64,000 nucleotides of DNA. It comes from Lachnospiraceae bacterium (GTDB lineage: Bacteria > Bacillota > Clostridia > Lachnospirales > Lachnospiraceae). The stretch lies in assembly GCA_024698705.1 (NCBI GenBank), contig JAILQX010000051.1:1-64000 (forward strand), given 5' to 3'. The translations under genes and the position numbers were made by a program. This document shows, piece after piece, positions 33,984 through 44,203 of this stretch (position 1 is its first letter; each line of letters begins with the position of its first letter). Under the pieces are notes generated by a model. The model was not told the DNA's origin and searched no databases. It saw only the letters and a list, made by a program, of their open reading frames with translations.

Positions 33984-36154
33984 TGACGGTTTTCTTCTAC
34001 GATCTTCTGTATTGTTTCAGCGTCAGTATCCTTTCCGTTTCGCTTTTGTGGGATCATACGGGGGCAAAAGAACATGCGATCGCCGGGGTCATCATCGCGG
34101 TCATCCTTCCCGTATTCTTTACGGCGGTGAAAAATGCGGGCCGGCGTTTCAAACTTCTTATACTCGGTATCCCTTCGGTCATAGCTGTAAGCGTTTTATC
34201 TTTGACCGGTTTAAAAGAAGGGATAGAATATCTGTCATCAAACCTCTGGATACTGTGGCTGGTATTTATCTGCATCGGTGCCTATTTGCTCGCCGTGCTT
34301 ATCAGATCGTATATTTTGGTGAGACGGATCGCAGCCATGGTCATCATAGCCGGTGCCATCCTTCTGACATATTACAATGAGCCGATAAAGAAGGTGAGTG
34401 TGGCGGTTGCAATGCTGTTGCTCCTGATATTTCTGGTCGAAATGATACAGAGAAAATGGAACAAGGTCGGTGATACCGATATGAAGAGGCATGTGGCCTG
34501 CATATCACCGTTCCTGCTTGTTTTTGCATTGCTTGTATTGGCTTCTCCCGCAAGAAAAGAAGCATACGACTGGAAATTTGCGGTAGAGCTGTATTACAAA
34601 GCAGTGGCAGGTTTCGACAGGATCAATTTCAGTTTATTCAAAAAAGCCGATGATTCATTTGCAAATGCCGGATTCACCGAAAACGGGACGTTTGTGTCAT
34701 CGTTTAAAAACAACAACATGCAGATATTTACGGTCAACCCGAGTATTTATTCCGGAAGGGTCGTGTACCTTGGTGGGACGTCAATGGATCATTTCGACGG
34801 CAGGGGATGGAGCGAAAAAAATGTGCCGGACAGGAAAATGATCATGCTTGACACACTGGAAACACGATGCGCCGTGTGGCAGGCGGACAGTGAATACATG
34901 ACCGATCATATCAGGGAAAGCTCTGTGCGTATTGCTTATACAGGTTATTACACGCATTATTTCTTTGCACCGGTCAAAACACTGATGAACACGGGGAAAC
35001 TGGGCGAATTTTCGTATCATACGGAAGGGACCGGTATACTGTCGGATAAAAAACTCGGGCCCGGAGATGCTTATACGATCTATTATTTCCGACTGAACAA
35101 GGACAGTGAACATTTCAGGGATCTAGTGAAAAGCGCGGAAGCTATCGACAGGGATACCTGGGAGACGGTCCGCTACAACTATTTCAAGAGCGGCAGCAGC
35201 GGTCTTGAATATGAGGATTATCTCGCTTACAGGGATGAGGTATATAAAACTTATCTGAGCGACGTGAAGCTGTCACCCGAACTGTCAGAGAAATTGGACG
35301 AGGTAATTAAAGGAGCCGATTCCGACATTGAAAAGATGCAGCGGACAGAAGCGTGGTTAAAGCGATTCAAGTACAGTTCAAGTCCCGGAAAGATCCCGAA
35401 TTCCGTTGATACTCCGGAGGAGTTCCTGGATCATTTCCTGCTTAATACCCAAAGCGGTTATTGTGCGTATTACGCCACTGCGATGGCTATGCTGGCAAGA
35501 TCGCAGGGTCTGCCCGCAAGGTATGTCCAGGGCTATCGTGTGTCATTTAAGGATGCGGGTACCGTGGCAGTGACAAAGAATATGGCGCATGCATGGTGTG
35601 AGATATATTTTGACAATGTGGGATGGATACCGTTTGAAGCGACACCCGGATACAGTATGGGCAAGCCATGGGAGGCTGCAAACAGAAATGAGACCGAGAC
35701 CAATGTAGAATATGGGCAGCAAAGGACCGCGGAAGTTACAGTTGAAGAGAAAGAACCTGTTGAAGAGAAAAATGATATCGATCCGAAACTGGTCCTGTAT
35801 CCGCTGATCGGTCTGGCTGTATTTATCATCCTCTATATCCTGATGAGCAGACTGATATACAGTATCAGGACCGCAAGGATGGATAACGAGAGCAGGGCTA
35901 TGCTGCTTTGCAGAAGGAACTTAAGATTCTTAAGACTTATGGGTTACAAGAAGGACGATGCTGAGACACTGGAGGAGTACGGCATGGGATTGCCGGCTGA
36001 AACAGATAAGGGATTCATTACATGCATGGAAAAGATATTGTACTCAGAGCAGAAGATAAATGATGACATGCTCGCAACCGTGGAAAGATCGGCTAAAGAG
36101 ATCCTTAAGCAGCTAAAGAAGAAAAATATCATTTACAGATTGTTTGTGTGGTAA
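33983..36154 (+). CDS. Transglutaminase-like membrane protein
   Basis: About 723 residues; ATG at 33983 overlaps the DUF58 stop (a GTG at 33980 adds one residue). N-terminal bundle of five to six membrane helices (to about 190), extracellular region, transglutaminase core near 495-560 with Cys in TQSGYCAYYATAMAMLARSQ, His in NMAHAWCEIYFDN and Asp in the same segment, then a membrane helix near 615 and a cytoplasmic C-terminal helical region. Catalytic Cys-His-Asp all seem present. The family is thought to act as cysteine protease or cross-linker outside the cell. Third gene of the moxR trio. Confidence 0.9.
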   Translation: MTVFFYDLLYCFSVSILSVSLLWDHTGAKEHAIAGVIIAVILPVFFTAVKNAGRRFKLLILGIPSVIAVSVLSLTGLKEGIEYLSSNLWILWLVFICIGAYLLAVLIRSYILVRRIAAMVIIAGAILLTYYNEPIKKVSVAVAMLLLLIFLVEMIQRKWNKVGDTDMKRHVACISPFLLVFALLVLASPARKEAYDWKFAVELYYKAVAGFDRINFSLFKKADDSFANAGFTENGTFVSSFKNNNMQIFTVNPSIYSGRVVYLGGTSMDHFDGRGWSEKNVPDRKMIMLDTLETRCAVWQADSEYMTDHIRESSVRIAYTGYYTHYFFAPVKTLMNTGKLGEFSYHTEGTGILSDKKLGPGDAYTIYYFRLNKDSEHFRDLVKSAEAIDRDTWETVRYNYFKSGSSGLEYEDYLAYRDEVYKTYLSDVKLSPELSEKLDEVIKGADSDIEKMQRTEAWLKRFKYSSSPGKIPNSVDTPEEFLDHFLLNTQSGYCAYYATAMAMLARSQGLPARYVQGYRVSFKDAGTVAVTKNMAHAWCEIYFDNVGWIPFEATPGYSMGKPWEAANRNETETNVEYGQQRTAEVTVEEKEPVEEKNDIDPKLVLYPLIGLAVFIILYILMSRLIYSIRTARMDNESRAMLLCRRNLRFLRLMGYKKDDAETLEEYGMGLPAETDKGFITCMEKILYSEQKINDDMLATVERSAKEILKQLKKKNIIYRLFVW

Positions 36155-36211
36155 GACGCAAAAAAATCTGATAAGATTAAAATGACATATACATGACCGG
36201 AGGTGACCGGT

Positions 36212-37864
36212 ATGGAGATTATGGCGTGGCTTGTTATAAATGTATATTGTGCACTTCTTATGGGTATATTGATACCGATTGTTGTTAAAAAGCGCGTGGG
36301 TGACACCATTCAGGGCAAGAGGTATCTTTATTTGCTTGTGGTCTTGATGATCACATTCTTTGTAGACGGACTCGGTCGAATTAATTCTCATGACTATGTG
36401 ACATACATGCTTTGCAGGATAGGAAAGTATTCAACCTATATAATTGACCCTATCCTGTATTATTGCGCCATGCGTTATCTGGCGGGCTGGGTCGATATAG
36501 ATGACGAACGCAAGAAGCCGTGGTTTTACTACATCAAGATATATATGCTCGTCAATATAGTTCTGGTAACGGCTTCAGAACTTTTTGATCTCAGGATATT
36601 CTATTATTTTGATGAGAACTATGTTTATCACAGAGCCGGGTGGCCCTACGCATTAAGAGCGGCAGGACTGTTTCTGGCTTGTGTGATCGTCGAGATCTTT
36701 GTCATCAAATATATCAAAAACATCTATGAGGGCTACAGGATCCAACTTATCATATTCCCTCTTCTTCCCCTGCTTGGTGGCTTGTTGCAGACCTTTGTAT
36801 ACGGATTTGCGTTTGAATATGTCGGTATGAGCCTTTCTGCACTGGCATTGTTCATTTATGTCCAGTACAAGGACCAGACAGAGCTTGAAAGCCAGTCTCT
36901 TAAGCAGGAAAAGGATATCATTCAGCTTAAAACCGTTGCCAATACCGATGACCTGACCGGCCTGTACAATCGTCGTTATATCCTGGATTATTTCAACGAT
37001 GTATTAAAAGAACATGAGAACAGAGGCATATTGCTGATGATCGACATAGACAACTTCAAGCAGGTCAATGATTATCTCGGACATGATGTCGGCGATGCGA
37101 TCCTTGTAGCGACTGCAGAGGTTCTGAGGGAGATATGCAGGGATGAAGATACAGCGGCCAGGATAGGCGGTGATGAATTCGTATTGTATCTTGCCAATGC
37201 GACGGTCGGAGAATGGACGGGACAGAAATGCGAAGAGATCATGGCTAAGGTTAAGGAGCGCTTTGCTCAGATCATGAAGAAAGATCTTCCCATGCCTGTA
37301 ACGGTTTCGATCGGCGGTGCAGTGTATCCCAAGGACGGAGCGGACTTTGATTCCATATATACTTCCGCAGACAAGGCAATGTATCGTATTAAAATGGCCG
37401 GCAAAGCGGGATATGAGATGTATGACAGCTCAAATGTTGACAATATTAAAAGAGGCGAAGATAAGCTGTCAGATCTGGTCACAAGAAATATGCTGATCAT
37501 GGATGAAAGAGGCAAGACAACAGGTGCTTTCAATGTATCCAAGGATGAATTCACATTGCTGTACCAGTACATGAAGAGATATACGGATCGTTACTCATAT
37601 AGTCTTCAGTTGCTTGCGTTTGAACTGGATACAGTGGCCGGGGCAAAATGCATGGATGAAGATGTTATAAGCGGTTTTGTGGAATTTGTCGAGGAGACTA
37701 CAAGGCGCGGCGATGTGACCGCAAAATTCCAGGACGGAGTGGTATTCATGCTGATGCCGGGACTCGATGAAAAGAATGCCAAAAGCGCTGCGGCCAGGAT
37801 CGTGAATGAATGGAAAAAACACAACAGCGAGTATGATCTCATATACGAGATCAGACAGGTATAG
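36212..37864 (+). CDS. Membrane diguanylate cyclase with degenerate second GGDEF-like domain
   Basis: 550 residues from the ATG at 36212 (GGAGGTGACC upstream; a GTG at 36203 is in frame). Seven or so membrane segments in the first 220 residues (7TM sensor-like), then GGDEF domain 245-405 with RIGGDEF near 319. The RxxD inhibitory site is present (RDED). The last 120 residues read like another, inactivated GGDEF fold (GDVTAKFQDGVVFMLMPGLDEKNAKSAAARIVNEW), where the active loop has become FQDGV. That domain may bind nucleotide or serve in dimerisation. Stand-alone gene between the moxR operon and a terminator. Confidence 0.9.
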   Translation: MEIMAWLVINVYCALLMGILIPIVVKKRVGDTIQGKRYLYLLVVLMITFFVDGLGRINSHDYVTYMLCRIGKYSTYIIDPILYYCAMRYLAGWVDIDDERKKPWFYYIKIYMLVNIVLVTASELFDLRIFYYFDENYVYHRAGWPYALRAAGLFLACVIVEIFVIKYIKNIYEGYRIQLIIFPLLPLLGGLLQTFVYGFAFEYVGMSLSALALFIYVQYKDQTELESQSLKQEKDIIQLKTVANTDDLTGLYNRRYILDYFNDVLKEHENRGILLMIDIDNFKQVNDYLGHDVGDAILVATAEVLREICRDEDTAARIGGDEFVLYLANATVGEWTGQKCEEIMAKVKERFAQIMKKDLPMPVTVSIGGAVYPKDGADFDSIYTSADKAMYRIKMAGKAGYEMYDSSNVDNIKRGEDKLSDLVTRNMLIMDERGKTTGAFNVSKDEFTLLYQYMKRYTDRYSYSLQLLAFELDTVAGAKCMDEDVISGFVEFVEETTRRGDVTAKFQDGVVFMLMPGLDEKNAKSAAARIVNEWKKHNSEYDLIYEIRQV

Positions 37865-37926
37865 TTCATCAAAGACTATCGAGGCCTCCTGACCTGAAGG
37901 GCTTGCCGATCGAAGATATATGCACT

Positions 37927-37957
37927 AAAAAAGGACTGCGATTGCAGTCCTTTTTTG
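37927..37957. terminator. Bidirectional terminator between GGDEF gene and chemoreceptor
   Basis: AAAAAAGGACTGC, loop GATT, GCAGTCCTTTTTT: A and T tracts on both sides serve both convergent genes. Confidence 0.9.
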
Positions 37958-37977
37958 GTACGTTTTACGGTACATGT

Positions 37978-39699
37978 CTATACGGTATATGCACCTACGA
38001 TATCGCTGAGATTGTCGGATTCCCTGCTTATGTTCATGCCGGTCTCCTGTAGCTCGTGGATGGATGTGGCAACGTTTGAAGTGGTTGCTGACAGCTCTTG
38101 GGCTGTAGCAGCATTTTCTTCCGAAGAAGATGAAAGGGATTCAACAAGCAGCATTACATTGTCCACGCCGGTGCCAAGCTCTTCATTAACGTTGTTGAGA
38201 GTATCAACACCTGAATTGACGGTGACGATATTCTGTACAATGGATTCAAAATTAGAACGGGTCTCAACAACGGCAGCTTTCTGCTGCTCAACATATTTCT
38301 TAACGCGCTCGCTCTGTTCGTTGGCATTCTCAGCGCTCTTTATAAGTTCATCGAGAAGTTTGTTGATCTTCTGTGCGGATTCACCGCTCTGCTCTGCAAG
38401 CGTTCCGATCTCGGAAGCTACTACAGCAAAGCCTCTGCCCGCTTCACCAGCCCTTGCAGCCTCAATGGAAGCATTGAGTGAAAGCAGGTTTGTCTGTGTG
38501 GCGATGGATGCTATAAGGTCACTGGCCGTACTGATCGCTTTGATCCTTTCATCCATAAGAGTGATCGCCTCAAATATGTTGTTGAAGGCTTCAACGCTTT
38601 GGTCTGTAACTTTGGTAAGACCTTCTACGATATCCATACCCGAATCGGTTATATGTCTTATGTCGTCACATGCATCGGCAAGTTGTGCCGTACTTGATAT
38701 ACTCTTCTCCGTAATCTCCTGGATGTGATACATCTCGCTTGAAACATTCTGAACATCATTTGCCTGCTCTGTGGCTACGTGTGCTAGTTCGCCTGCAGCG
38801 TTATCGATATTGTTCATTGACTGCGCGGATTCCGTGGTGCTTTCAGCCATGAATCTGCTTGATGAAGCAAGCTCTTCACTTGAGTGATCCATGGACTGGA
38901 CCAGGCTTGAGATCTCAAAACGCAATGTTGCGGCAGCTCTTGAAAGCCTTCCGATCTCATCAACGGTCTTAAGGGGAGAAAAATCATCAGTCAGATCCTT
39001 GTTGGAAATGGATTCGATCTTTTTGATGAGCATCGCGATGTTTATTCTGATATATCTGATGATATATACGATAAATGCACCTATTACGGCATATACGAGC
39101 AGCATGAGGATAAATGATATTATCACGGTCCTGCGTATCTGTTTTTCAAGAACTACTTTCTGAAGATCCGAGTATTCCTTTACAAGGACCTGCATGTTGT
39201 CGATATGATCTCTTGCATTTTCAAAATGTCTTTGATGAGCTTCATAATCGCCGCTTCCGTCCTCGTGGTTTATGGAATTCTGCCATGCTTCGTATTCGAC
39301 CGTGAAACTGTCGTAATATCCGCCGAGATTCTTGCCCTTGTATTTATAAGATGCAAGATCGGGATACTGTCTGACCACTTCCATTACATAAGATGTTCTT
39401 TCCGAAAGCTCGTCACAGTTTGAAGTAAGCTGGTCGATATTTGCCTGAAGTGTCTCAGGGTTCATGTTCATGGCACCAAGCTGAAGATTCAGTTCGGCCG
39501 AATATGCCTGGTAAAAATCACGGTCGGCATTTGCCAGGGAATCGTTGATCTTATAGAGCTCGTTGTAGAATACGGTCTCACTGTCATTGAAAGTCTTGAA
39601 AAGCAGTTTACTGTAGATGATCATAAAAATAATACCGACCACAGCCAGCGGGATGACCATCAGGATCAATTTGGTTCTGATACTCTTAATGCGTGACAT
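37978..39699 (-). CDS. Methyl-accepting chemotaxis protein
   Basis: 573 residues from the ATG at 39699, with GAGGAGG 9 bases upstream; longer starts at 39705 or 39732 are possible. Membrane segment about 12-32, extracellular helical domain about 35-200 (four-helix-bundle-like), second membrane segment about 201-225, HAMP-like region, then the signalling domain with the hairpin tip [20 protein letters not shown] near 405-425. It senses an outside ligand and controls CheA; no che genes lie nearby. The tip sequence places it with canonical receptors. No C-terminal CheR-binding pentapeptide is seen. Confidence 0.93.
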   Translation of the reverse strand: MSRIKSIRTKLILMVIPLAVVGIIFMIIYSKLLFKTFNDSETVFYNELYKINDSLANADRDFYQAYSAELNLQLGAMNMNPETLQANIDQLTSNCDELSERTSYVMEVVRQYPDLASYKYKGKNLGGYYDSFTVEYEAWQNSINHEDGSGDYEAHQRHFENARDHIDNMQVLVKEYSDLQKVVLEKQIRRTVIISFILMLLVYAVIGAFIVYIIRYIRINIAMLIKKIESISNKDLTDDFSPLKTVDEIGRLSRAAATLRFEISSLVQSMDHSSEELASSSRFMAESTTESAQSMNNIDNAAGELAHVATEQANDVQNVSSEMYHIQEITEKSISSTAQLADACDDIRHITDSGMDIVEGLTKVTDQSVEAFNNIFEAITLMDERIKAISTASDLIASIATQTNLLSLNASIEAARAGEAGRGFAVVASEIGTLAEQSGESAQKINKLLDELIKSAENANEQSERVKKYVEQQKAAVVETRSNFESIVQNIVTVNSGVDTLNNVNEELGTGVDNVMLLVESLSSSSEENAATAQELSATTSNVATSIHELQETGMNISRESDNLSDIVGAYTV

Positions 39700-39803
39700 A
39701 AGCATATACCTCCTCTTTTTTACCCAATACAATTAATTAATTATATCATGAACGGAACACAAAAATCAGTAAAAAGGAAATATTTGCTTAAATTATTTTA
39801 CAA

Positions 39804-40460
39804 TTATTCGGATTCTTTATTTTTTTCTGAGTTAAGGAGAGGTCTTGCGATCTTTTCATTGAAGAATTCGATAAGGGGACCCATGAAGAAAGCAGTGATG
39901 ATCGTGCCTATACCGACAACCGTGGGAACCTCGCGCCATGTTCCGCCGCCGATGAGAAATACGATCGTTCCGAGAACAACACACACAACATCCGTTGCGA
40001 TACGTATATACTGAAACTTACCGAGCTTCCATTTCTCGCTCATGACTATGGCAACAGCATCGTAGGTTGATACTCCGAGATTGGCAGTCATATAGAATGC
40101 AGATCCGAAGCAGATGACAACTATCCCGACTATGAGACAAGCCGCACGGACTATCATGCCGGGATCGACTATGATCGTCTGAAGAAATTCGTATGTGAAC
40201 TGTGTTATATAACCAAGAAGAAACAGGTTGATAAAAGTCGCGATACCGATCTTCGTTCTGTCAGCTATCAGGCTGAAGAGCAAAAGGATGACATTGACGA
40301 TAACATACAATGTTCCGAATGCGATCGGGATGAGTTTATCCAGGCCGCTCATGAGTGACTGGAAGGGATCGACACCGAGTGCCGCTATTTTAAATATACC
40401 GACTGCGATAGCACAGATTATAACGCCGAACAAGGACATAAGGATTCTTCTCTTTAACAT
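39804..40460 (-). CDS. YczE/YitT-type membrane protein
   Basis: 218 residues from the ATG at 40460, which has GAGGTG just ahead; the frame extends to 40535 without a ribosome site. Six hydrophobic segments, including SLFGVIICAIAVGIFKIAALGVDPFQSLMSGL at the start and IRAACLIVGIVVICFGSAFYMTANLGVSTYDAVAIVM-type repeat, the internal duplication seen in this family (GVDPFQS and GVSTYDA). Function unknown. The GNAT fusion at 10363 carries a related domain (GLAPWDC). Confidence 0.8.
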   Translation of the reverse strand: MLKRRILMSLFGVIICAIAVGIFKIAALGVDPFQSLMSGLDKLIPIAFGTLYVIVNVILLLFSLIADRTKIGIATFINLFLLGYITQFTYEFLQTIIVDPGMIVRAACLIVGIVVICFGSAFYMTANLGVSTYDAVAIVMSEKWKLGKFQYIRIATDVVCVVLGTIVFLIGGGTWREVPTVVGIGTIITAFFMGPLIEFFNEKIARPLLNSEKNKESE

Positions 40461-40637
40461 TTCACACCTCATCATATGAATGATATTTGCCTGAATACTG
40501 GGTGTATTGTATAGGTAAACGGTAAAAATGTCCACGATTTTGGTTAAACCTGCAGGTTTTTCAAAAATAACAGGTATATTTCTGAAAACAATATCGCATT
40601 TCTCTGTTATAATGATACCTGATAGGAGTATGAGAAG

Positions 40638-41393
40638 ATGAAAAAATTTATTTCATGGAACGTTAACGGCATCAGGGCCTGCAGGGACAAAGGCTTTCTG
40701 GATTTCTTTGGGGAGATCGATGCGGATGTATTCTGCCTTCAGGAGACCAAACTGCAGGAGGGGCAGATAGAACTGGAATTGCCGGGATATCATCAGTACT
40801 GGAATTATGCCGAAAAGAAAGGCTATTCGGGAACCGCGATATTTACGAAAGAAGAGCCGGTCTCCGTAACATACGGACTGGGGATAGAGGAGCATGATCA
40901 CGAGGGAAGGGTCATAACACTTGAATATCCCGAATATTATCTGATCACAGTCTATGTTCCGAATTCTAAGGAAGATCTGTCAAGACTTGAATATCGTATG
41001 CGCTGGGAGGATGATTTTCTTGCCTACGTGAAGAAACTTGAGAAGAACAAGCCCGTCATCTACTGCGGAGATCTGAACGTGGCTCATAAGGAGATCGATC
41101 TTAAGAATCCGAAGACCAATCATCACAACGCCGGCTTCACCGATGAGGAGAGAGGCAGGTTCGACAACGTGGTCGCGAGCGGACTCATAGACACATTCAG
41201 ATATTTCTATCCGGATATGGAGCAGATCTATTCATGGTGGAGTTACAGGTTTAAGTCCAGAGAAAAGAATGCGGGCTGGAGGATAGATTATTTTGTTGTG
41301 TCGGAAGCTTTGAAGGACAGACTGGTCGACGCAAAGATACATACGGAGGTATTCGGATCGGATCATTGTCCCGTTGAACTTGATATTGAATAA
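40638..41393 (+). CDS. exoA: Exodeoxyribonuclease III
   Basis: 251 residues. Endonuclease/exonuclease/phosphatase fold with NVNGIRA at 9, catalytic Glu in CLQETKL near 35, GYSGTAIF near 62, [17 protein letters not shown] near 147, [20 protein letters not shown] near 199 and the terminal SDHCPVEL His. It is an AP endonuclease and 3' repair exonuclease. Near the family's usual length. TAGGAG ribosome site; TATAAT about 25 bases before it, without a clear -35. Confidence 0.94.
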   Translation: MKKFISWNVNGIRACRDKGFLDFFGEIDADVFCLQETKLQEGQIELELPGYHQYWNYAEKKGYSGTAIFTKEEPVSVTYGLGIEEHDHEGRVITLEYPEYYLITVYVPNSKEDLSRLEYRMRWEDDFLAYVKKLEKNKPVIYCGDLNVAHKEIDLKNPKTNHHNAGFTDEERGRFDNVVASGLIDTFRYFYPDMEQIYSWWSYRFKSREKNAGWRIDYFVVSEALKDRLVDAKIHTEVFGSDHCPVELDIE

Positions 41394-41430
41394 AAAAGAC
41401 CCCTTAAGCGTGTGCTTAAGGGGTTTGTTC
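41392..41430. terminator. Bidirectional terminator between exoA and nitroreductase
   Basis: ACCCCTTAAGC, loop GTGT, GCTTAAGGGGT, with AAAAAAG on the left and TTTG on the right. The minus-strand U tract is the stronger one. Confidence 0.85.
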
Positions 41431-41439
41431 GTTGAAATA

Positions 41440-41973
41440 CTATCCCACGATAGTAACATTCTTCTCTTTATCAAAGGTATGGGGCTCCTTTGAGGCATCC
41501 TTGTGACCTACGGCGATGGCTATCTCATATTCGTAGCCTGCGGGAAATGCAAGCTTCTCTTCATAATACGATCTTTTTTCGCCGCGCAGTACGTCGTATA
41601 TGCACCCGATTATAAGGTTGCCGAGCCCAAGATCTTCTGCGGCCAGGGCCATATTTTCAACAGCTATACCCGCATCGAGAGGGCTCCATTTGTATTCGCT
41701 GTCGGCACTTAAAAATATAACTGTGGGAGCTTCGTAGTAAAAATTGTGCTGTACGTTTTCAAGACCCCTGAGCCTGTTTTTGTCATTTTCCAATTCGGCA
41801 AGGATCGGGTTGTCGCCCTCTAATACCGAAAAATGTATCTCCTGCCTGTTGGCGGCAGTAGGAGCCTTAAGACCGGCTTCTATAATTGTATCAAGTTCCT
41901 TATCGGTCAGTGCTTCGGATGTATAGCCTCTTGTGGAATATCTGGTGGTGATGGCCTCAAGTACGGTACTCAT
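41440..41973 (-). CDS. Nitroreductase family protein
   Basis: 177 residues. The N-terminal ITTRYSTRGYTSEALTDKELDTII with Arg residues for FMN phosphate, followed by LKAPTAANRQEIHFSVLEG, is the family signature, and NMALAAEDLGLGNLIIG lies near 105-121. FMN-dependent NAD(P)H oxidoreductase acting on nitro compounds, quinones or as a flavin reductase; no substrate is evident. Ribosome site AAAGGAG lies just ahead of the ATG on the minus strand. Confidence 0.88.
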   Translation of the reverse strand: MSTVLEAITTRYSTRGYTSEALTDKELDTIIEAGLKAPTAANRQEIHFSVLEGDNPILAELENDKNRLRGLENVQHNFYYEAPTVIFLSADSEYKWSPLDAGIAVENMALAAEDLGLGNLIIGCIYDVLRGEKRSYYEEKLAFPAGYEYEIAIAVGHKDASKEPHTFDKEKNVTIVG

Positions 41974-42122
41974 AGTGATCTCCTTTCGAATATGCTGTTC
42001 TTTGATGGTAATTATACAATAAACGCATATATTTCCGCAAAAATATTTACCCGTTTCATATATAATAGTATAATTATTATTGTTATTACAGTAATGCCTA
42101 CAGACACACGGAGGGTTAAAAG

Positions 42123-42491
42123 ATGGGAAAATTTATTATTAGTGAAGCAAAGAACGGATATAAGTTTAATCTGAAGGCAGGTAACGGCGAGGTTATTGCC
42201 AGCTCGCAGGTCTACAAATCTCTTTCGGGAGTAAAGAACGGCGCTAAGAGCGTAGCAGCGAATGCGCCCAAAGCAGCCATCGAAGATCAGACAGTCAAGG
42301 GCTTTGAGAAGCAGACTAATCCCAAGTTTGAAGTTTATAAGGACAAGAAGGGTGAATTCCGCTTCCGTCTCAAGGCAAGTAACGGACAGATCATTGCAAC
42401 AGGCGAAGGCTATAAGGCTCTCAAGAGCTGCTTAAACGGTGTTGAGAGCATCAAAAAGAATGCACCCGGTGCAGATATAGTAAAGGAGTGA
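42123..42491 (+). CDS. DUF1508 (YegP-like) protein
   Basis: 122 residues made of two copies of the about 50-residue DUF1508 motif: first FIISEAKNGYKFNLKAGNGEVIASSQVYKSL, then FEVYKDKKGEFRFRLKASNGQIIATGEGYKAL. Each repeat forms a small beta-alpha unit. The role is unknown; relatives appear in stress-induced gene sets. GGAGG lies ahead of the ATG. An AT-rich stretch with TATAAT lies about 60 bases upstream. Confidence 0.9.
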   Translation: MGKFIISEAKNGYKFNLKAGNGEVIASSQVYKSLSGVKNGAKSVAANAPKAAIEDQTVKGFEKQTNPKFEVYKDKKGEFRFRLKASNGQIIATGEGYKALKSCLNGVESIKKNAPGADIVKE

Positions 42492-42551
42492 CAGGCAGCA
42501 AAGCAGTATTGGAAGATCGGATATACAAATTCATGATCCGGAGGGTTACAT

Positions 42552-44030
42552 ATGAACAATAACATAAAGGCTGAAAAAGCATATGCAAACAAAGTTGCCT
42601 GCAACTTGTACACGATCGTCACATTTGTACTTGCGTTGGCGTATCTGGTACAGTTCATTCAGGGCTCCAGAACACTTTTGATATTTACGATCCTCATGAT
42701 AGCCGATATCGGCCCGTGGATCGCATGCAAGGTCATATACAGGAATGATCCCGCTTCAGAGATCATCAGACATGTTATGGCTATCGGATATGCAATATTC
42801 TATTTACTGATATGCTTTACGAGTCCCGAACAGCAGGTATATGTATATGCTGTTCCGATGATGCTCGTGATAATGCTGTTCAACGATTTTGCATTCTCAG
42901 TGAAGATATCTGTCGGCGTAGGAGTCATAGCGATCGCTCATGCGATAGTATTTACGGCCAGAAAGGGCTGGACGCACGAGGCACTCGCCGCAATGGAGAT
43001 CGAGGTTGCGCTTATGGTTCTCGTTTCCGTGTTTACCATAATCGTAAGCCGTGTGATAGCTAACCTTAATAAGCAGAAGATTGACAGTATCAATGAGGCG
43101 GGTCAGAAAACGGAGCATATGCTTGACAGCATCAAGCAGATCTCCGGTATATTGATCGATAAGGTTGGCGAGATATCCGACAAAATGACAACACTGACAG
43201 CATCAAGTGAAGAGACTCTTTCAGCGATGCAGGAGATCCAGACCGGAACCGGCGATACGGCCGAATCCGTTCAGAATCAGTTATATAAGACCGAAGAGAT
43301 ACAGAATCAGATAGACAAGGTCACACAGGCAGCCAACAGCATCGGAGATGATGTTGTGATCTCTGCGGATGCGTGTCAGGAAGGCAGCGAGAATATCAAC
43401 AGGCTCATCGAGCAATCAAAGGTTTCCGAAGAAGCCGGCAATAAGGTCATGGCGGAGGTTGATGACCTTAAGAACAGTACGGCCCAGATGCAGTCCATAG
43501 TTGAATTGATCAAAAATGTGGCATCACAGACAAGTTTACTTGCTCTGAATGCTTCGATCGAAGCCGCAAGAGCAGGTGAAGCGGGAAGAGGCTTTGCCGT
43601 TGTTGCAACAGAGATATCAAACCTTGCCGGACAGACACAGACAGCTACCGGCGATATCAGTGATCTGATCGCAGGTATCGGCAAAGAGATGAAGGAAGTT
43701 GTATCTGCGATCGATTCGCTCGTCGAGAGCAACAAGATCCAGAACGAATCGGCGGCGGTAACAAAGGACAGCTTCGAGAGGATAGTAGGAAGCATAGGCG
43801 GTATCCGAACCAATTATCAGGAACTTTCCGATATAGTCAATACACTCGTATCGGCTAATCAGGAGATTGTTGAGAGTATACAGACGATATCTGCCATAAC
43901 CGAGGAGGTTTCCGCACATACCAACAATACATGCGCGTCTACCGAACAGACAGAGCAGATCATCGAGTCGGTTCAGGAAATAGTTGAGCAGATGAACGGT
44001 AATGCCGAAGAATTGAAGAGTCTGACCTGA
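42552..44030 (+). CDS. Methyl-accepting chemotaxis protein without periplasmic domain
   Basis: 492 residues. The first 175 residues hold five or six membrane helices with short loops and no external ligand domain (for example [15 protein letters not shown] and [13 protein letters not shown]), then a long coiled-coil signalling domain with the tip [30 protein letters not shown] near 320-348. It probably senses membrane or intracellular conditions. GGAGG ribosome site. It follows the DUF1508 gene by 60 bases. Confidence 0.92.
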   Translation: MNNNIKAEKAYANKVACNLYTIVTFVLALAYLVQFIQGSRTLLIFTILMIADIGPWIACKVIYRNDPASEIIRHVMAIGYAIFYLLICFTSPEQQVYVYAVPMMLVIMLFNDFAFSVKISVGVGVIAIAHAIVFTARKGWTHEALAAMEIEVALMVLVSVFTIIVSRVIANLNKQKIDSINEAGQKTEHMLDSIKQISGILIDKVGEISDKMTTLTASSEETLSAMQEIQTGTGDTAESVQNQLYKTEEIQNQIDKVTQAANSIGDDVVISADACQEGSENINRLIEQSKVSEEAGNKVMAEVDDLKNSTAQMQSIVELIKNVASQTSLLALNASIEAARAGEAGRGFAVVATEISNLAGQTQTATGDISDLIAGIGKEMKEVVSAIDSLVESNKIQNESAAVTKDSFERIVGSIGGIRTNYQELSDIVNTLVSANQEIVESIQTISAITEEVSAHTNNTCASTEQTEQIIESVQEIVEQMNGNAEELKSLT

Positions 44031-44059
44031 CGGCAACTCTTTGAGTGATAAGACTGCAG

Positions 44060-44089
44060 GCTCCTCGGATGAAGGTCCGGGGAGCTTTT
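44060..44089 (+). terminator. Intrinsic terminator after chemoreceptor
   Basis: GCTCCTCGGA, loop TGAAGG, TCCGGGGAGC, then TTTTG: 10-bp stem with one wobble. Confidence 0.75.
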
Positions 44090-44203
44090 GATGTACACAG
44101 GTAATGTAAAGTTTTCTGTGAGAACTTTGCGCTACGAGGCCGCGCCTTCACGAAGTGAACTTTTCATGGCGTGATCCTCAATAAACACAGGAAAATACAA
44201 GAC

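Noticed and set aside
37955-38728. 257-codon plus-strand open frame
   Set aside because: Antisense shadow of the chemoreceptor: Ser/Thr-rich composition mirrors Ala/Glu codons on the other strand, and there is no ribosome site.
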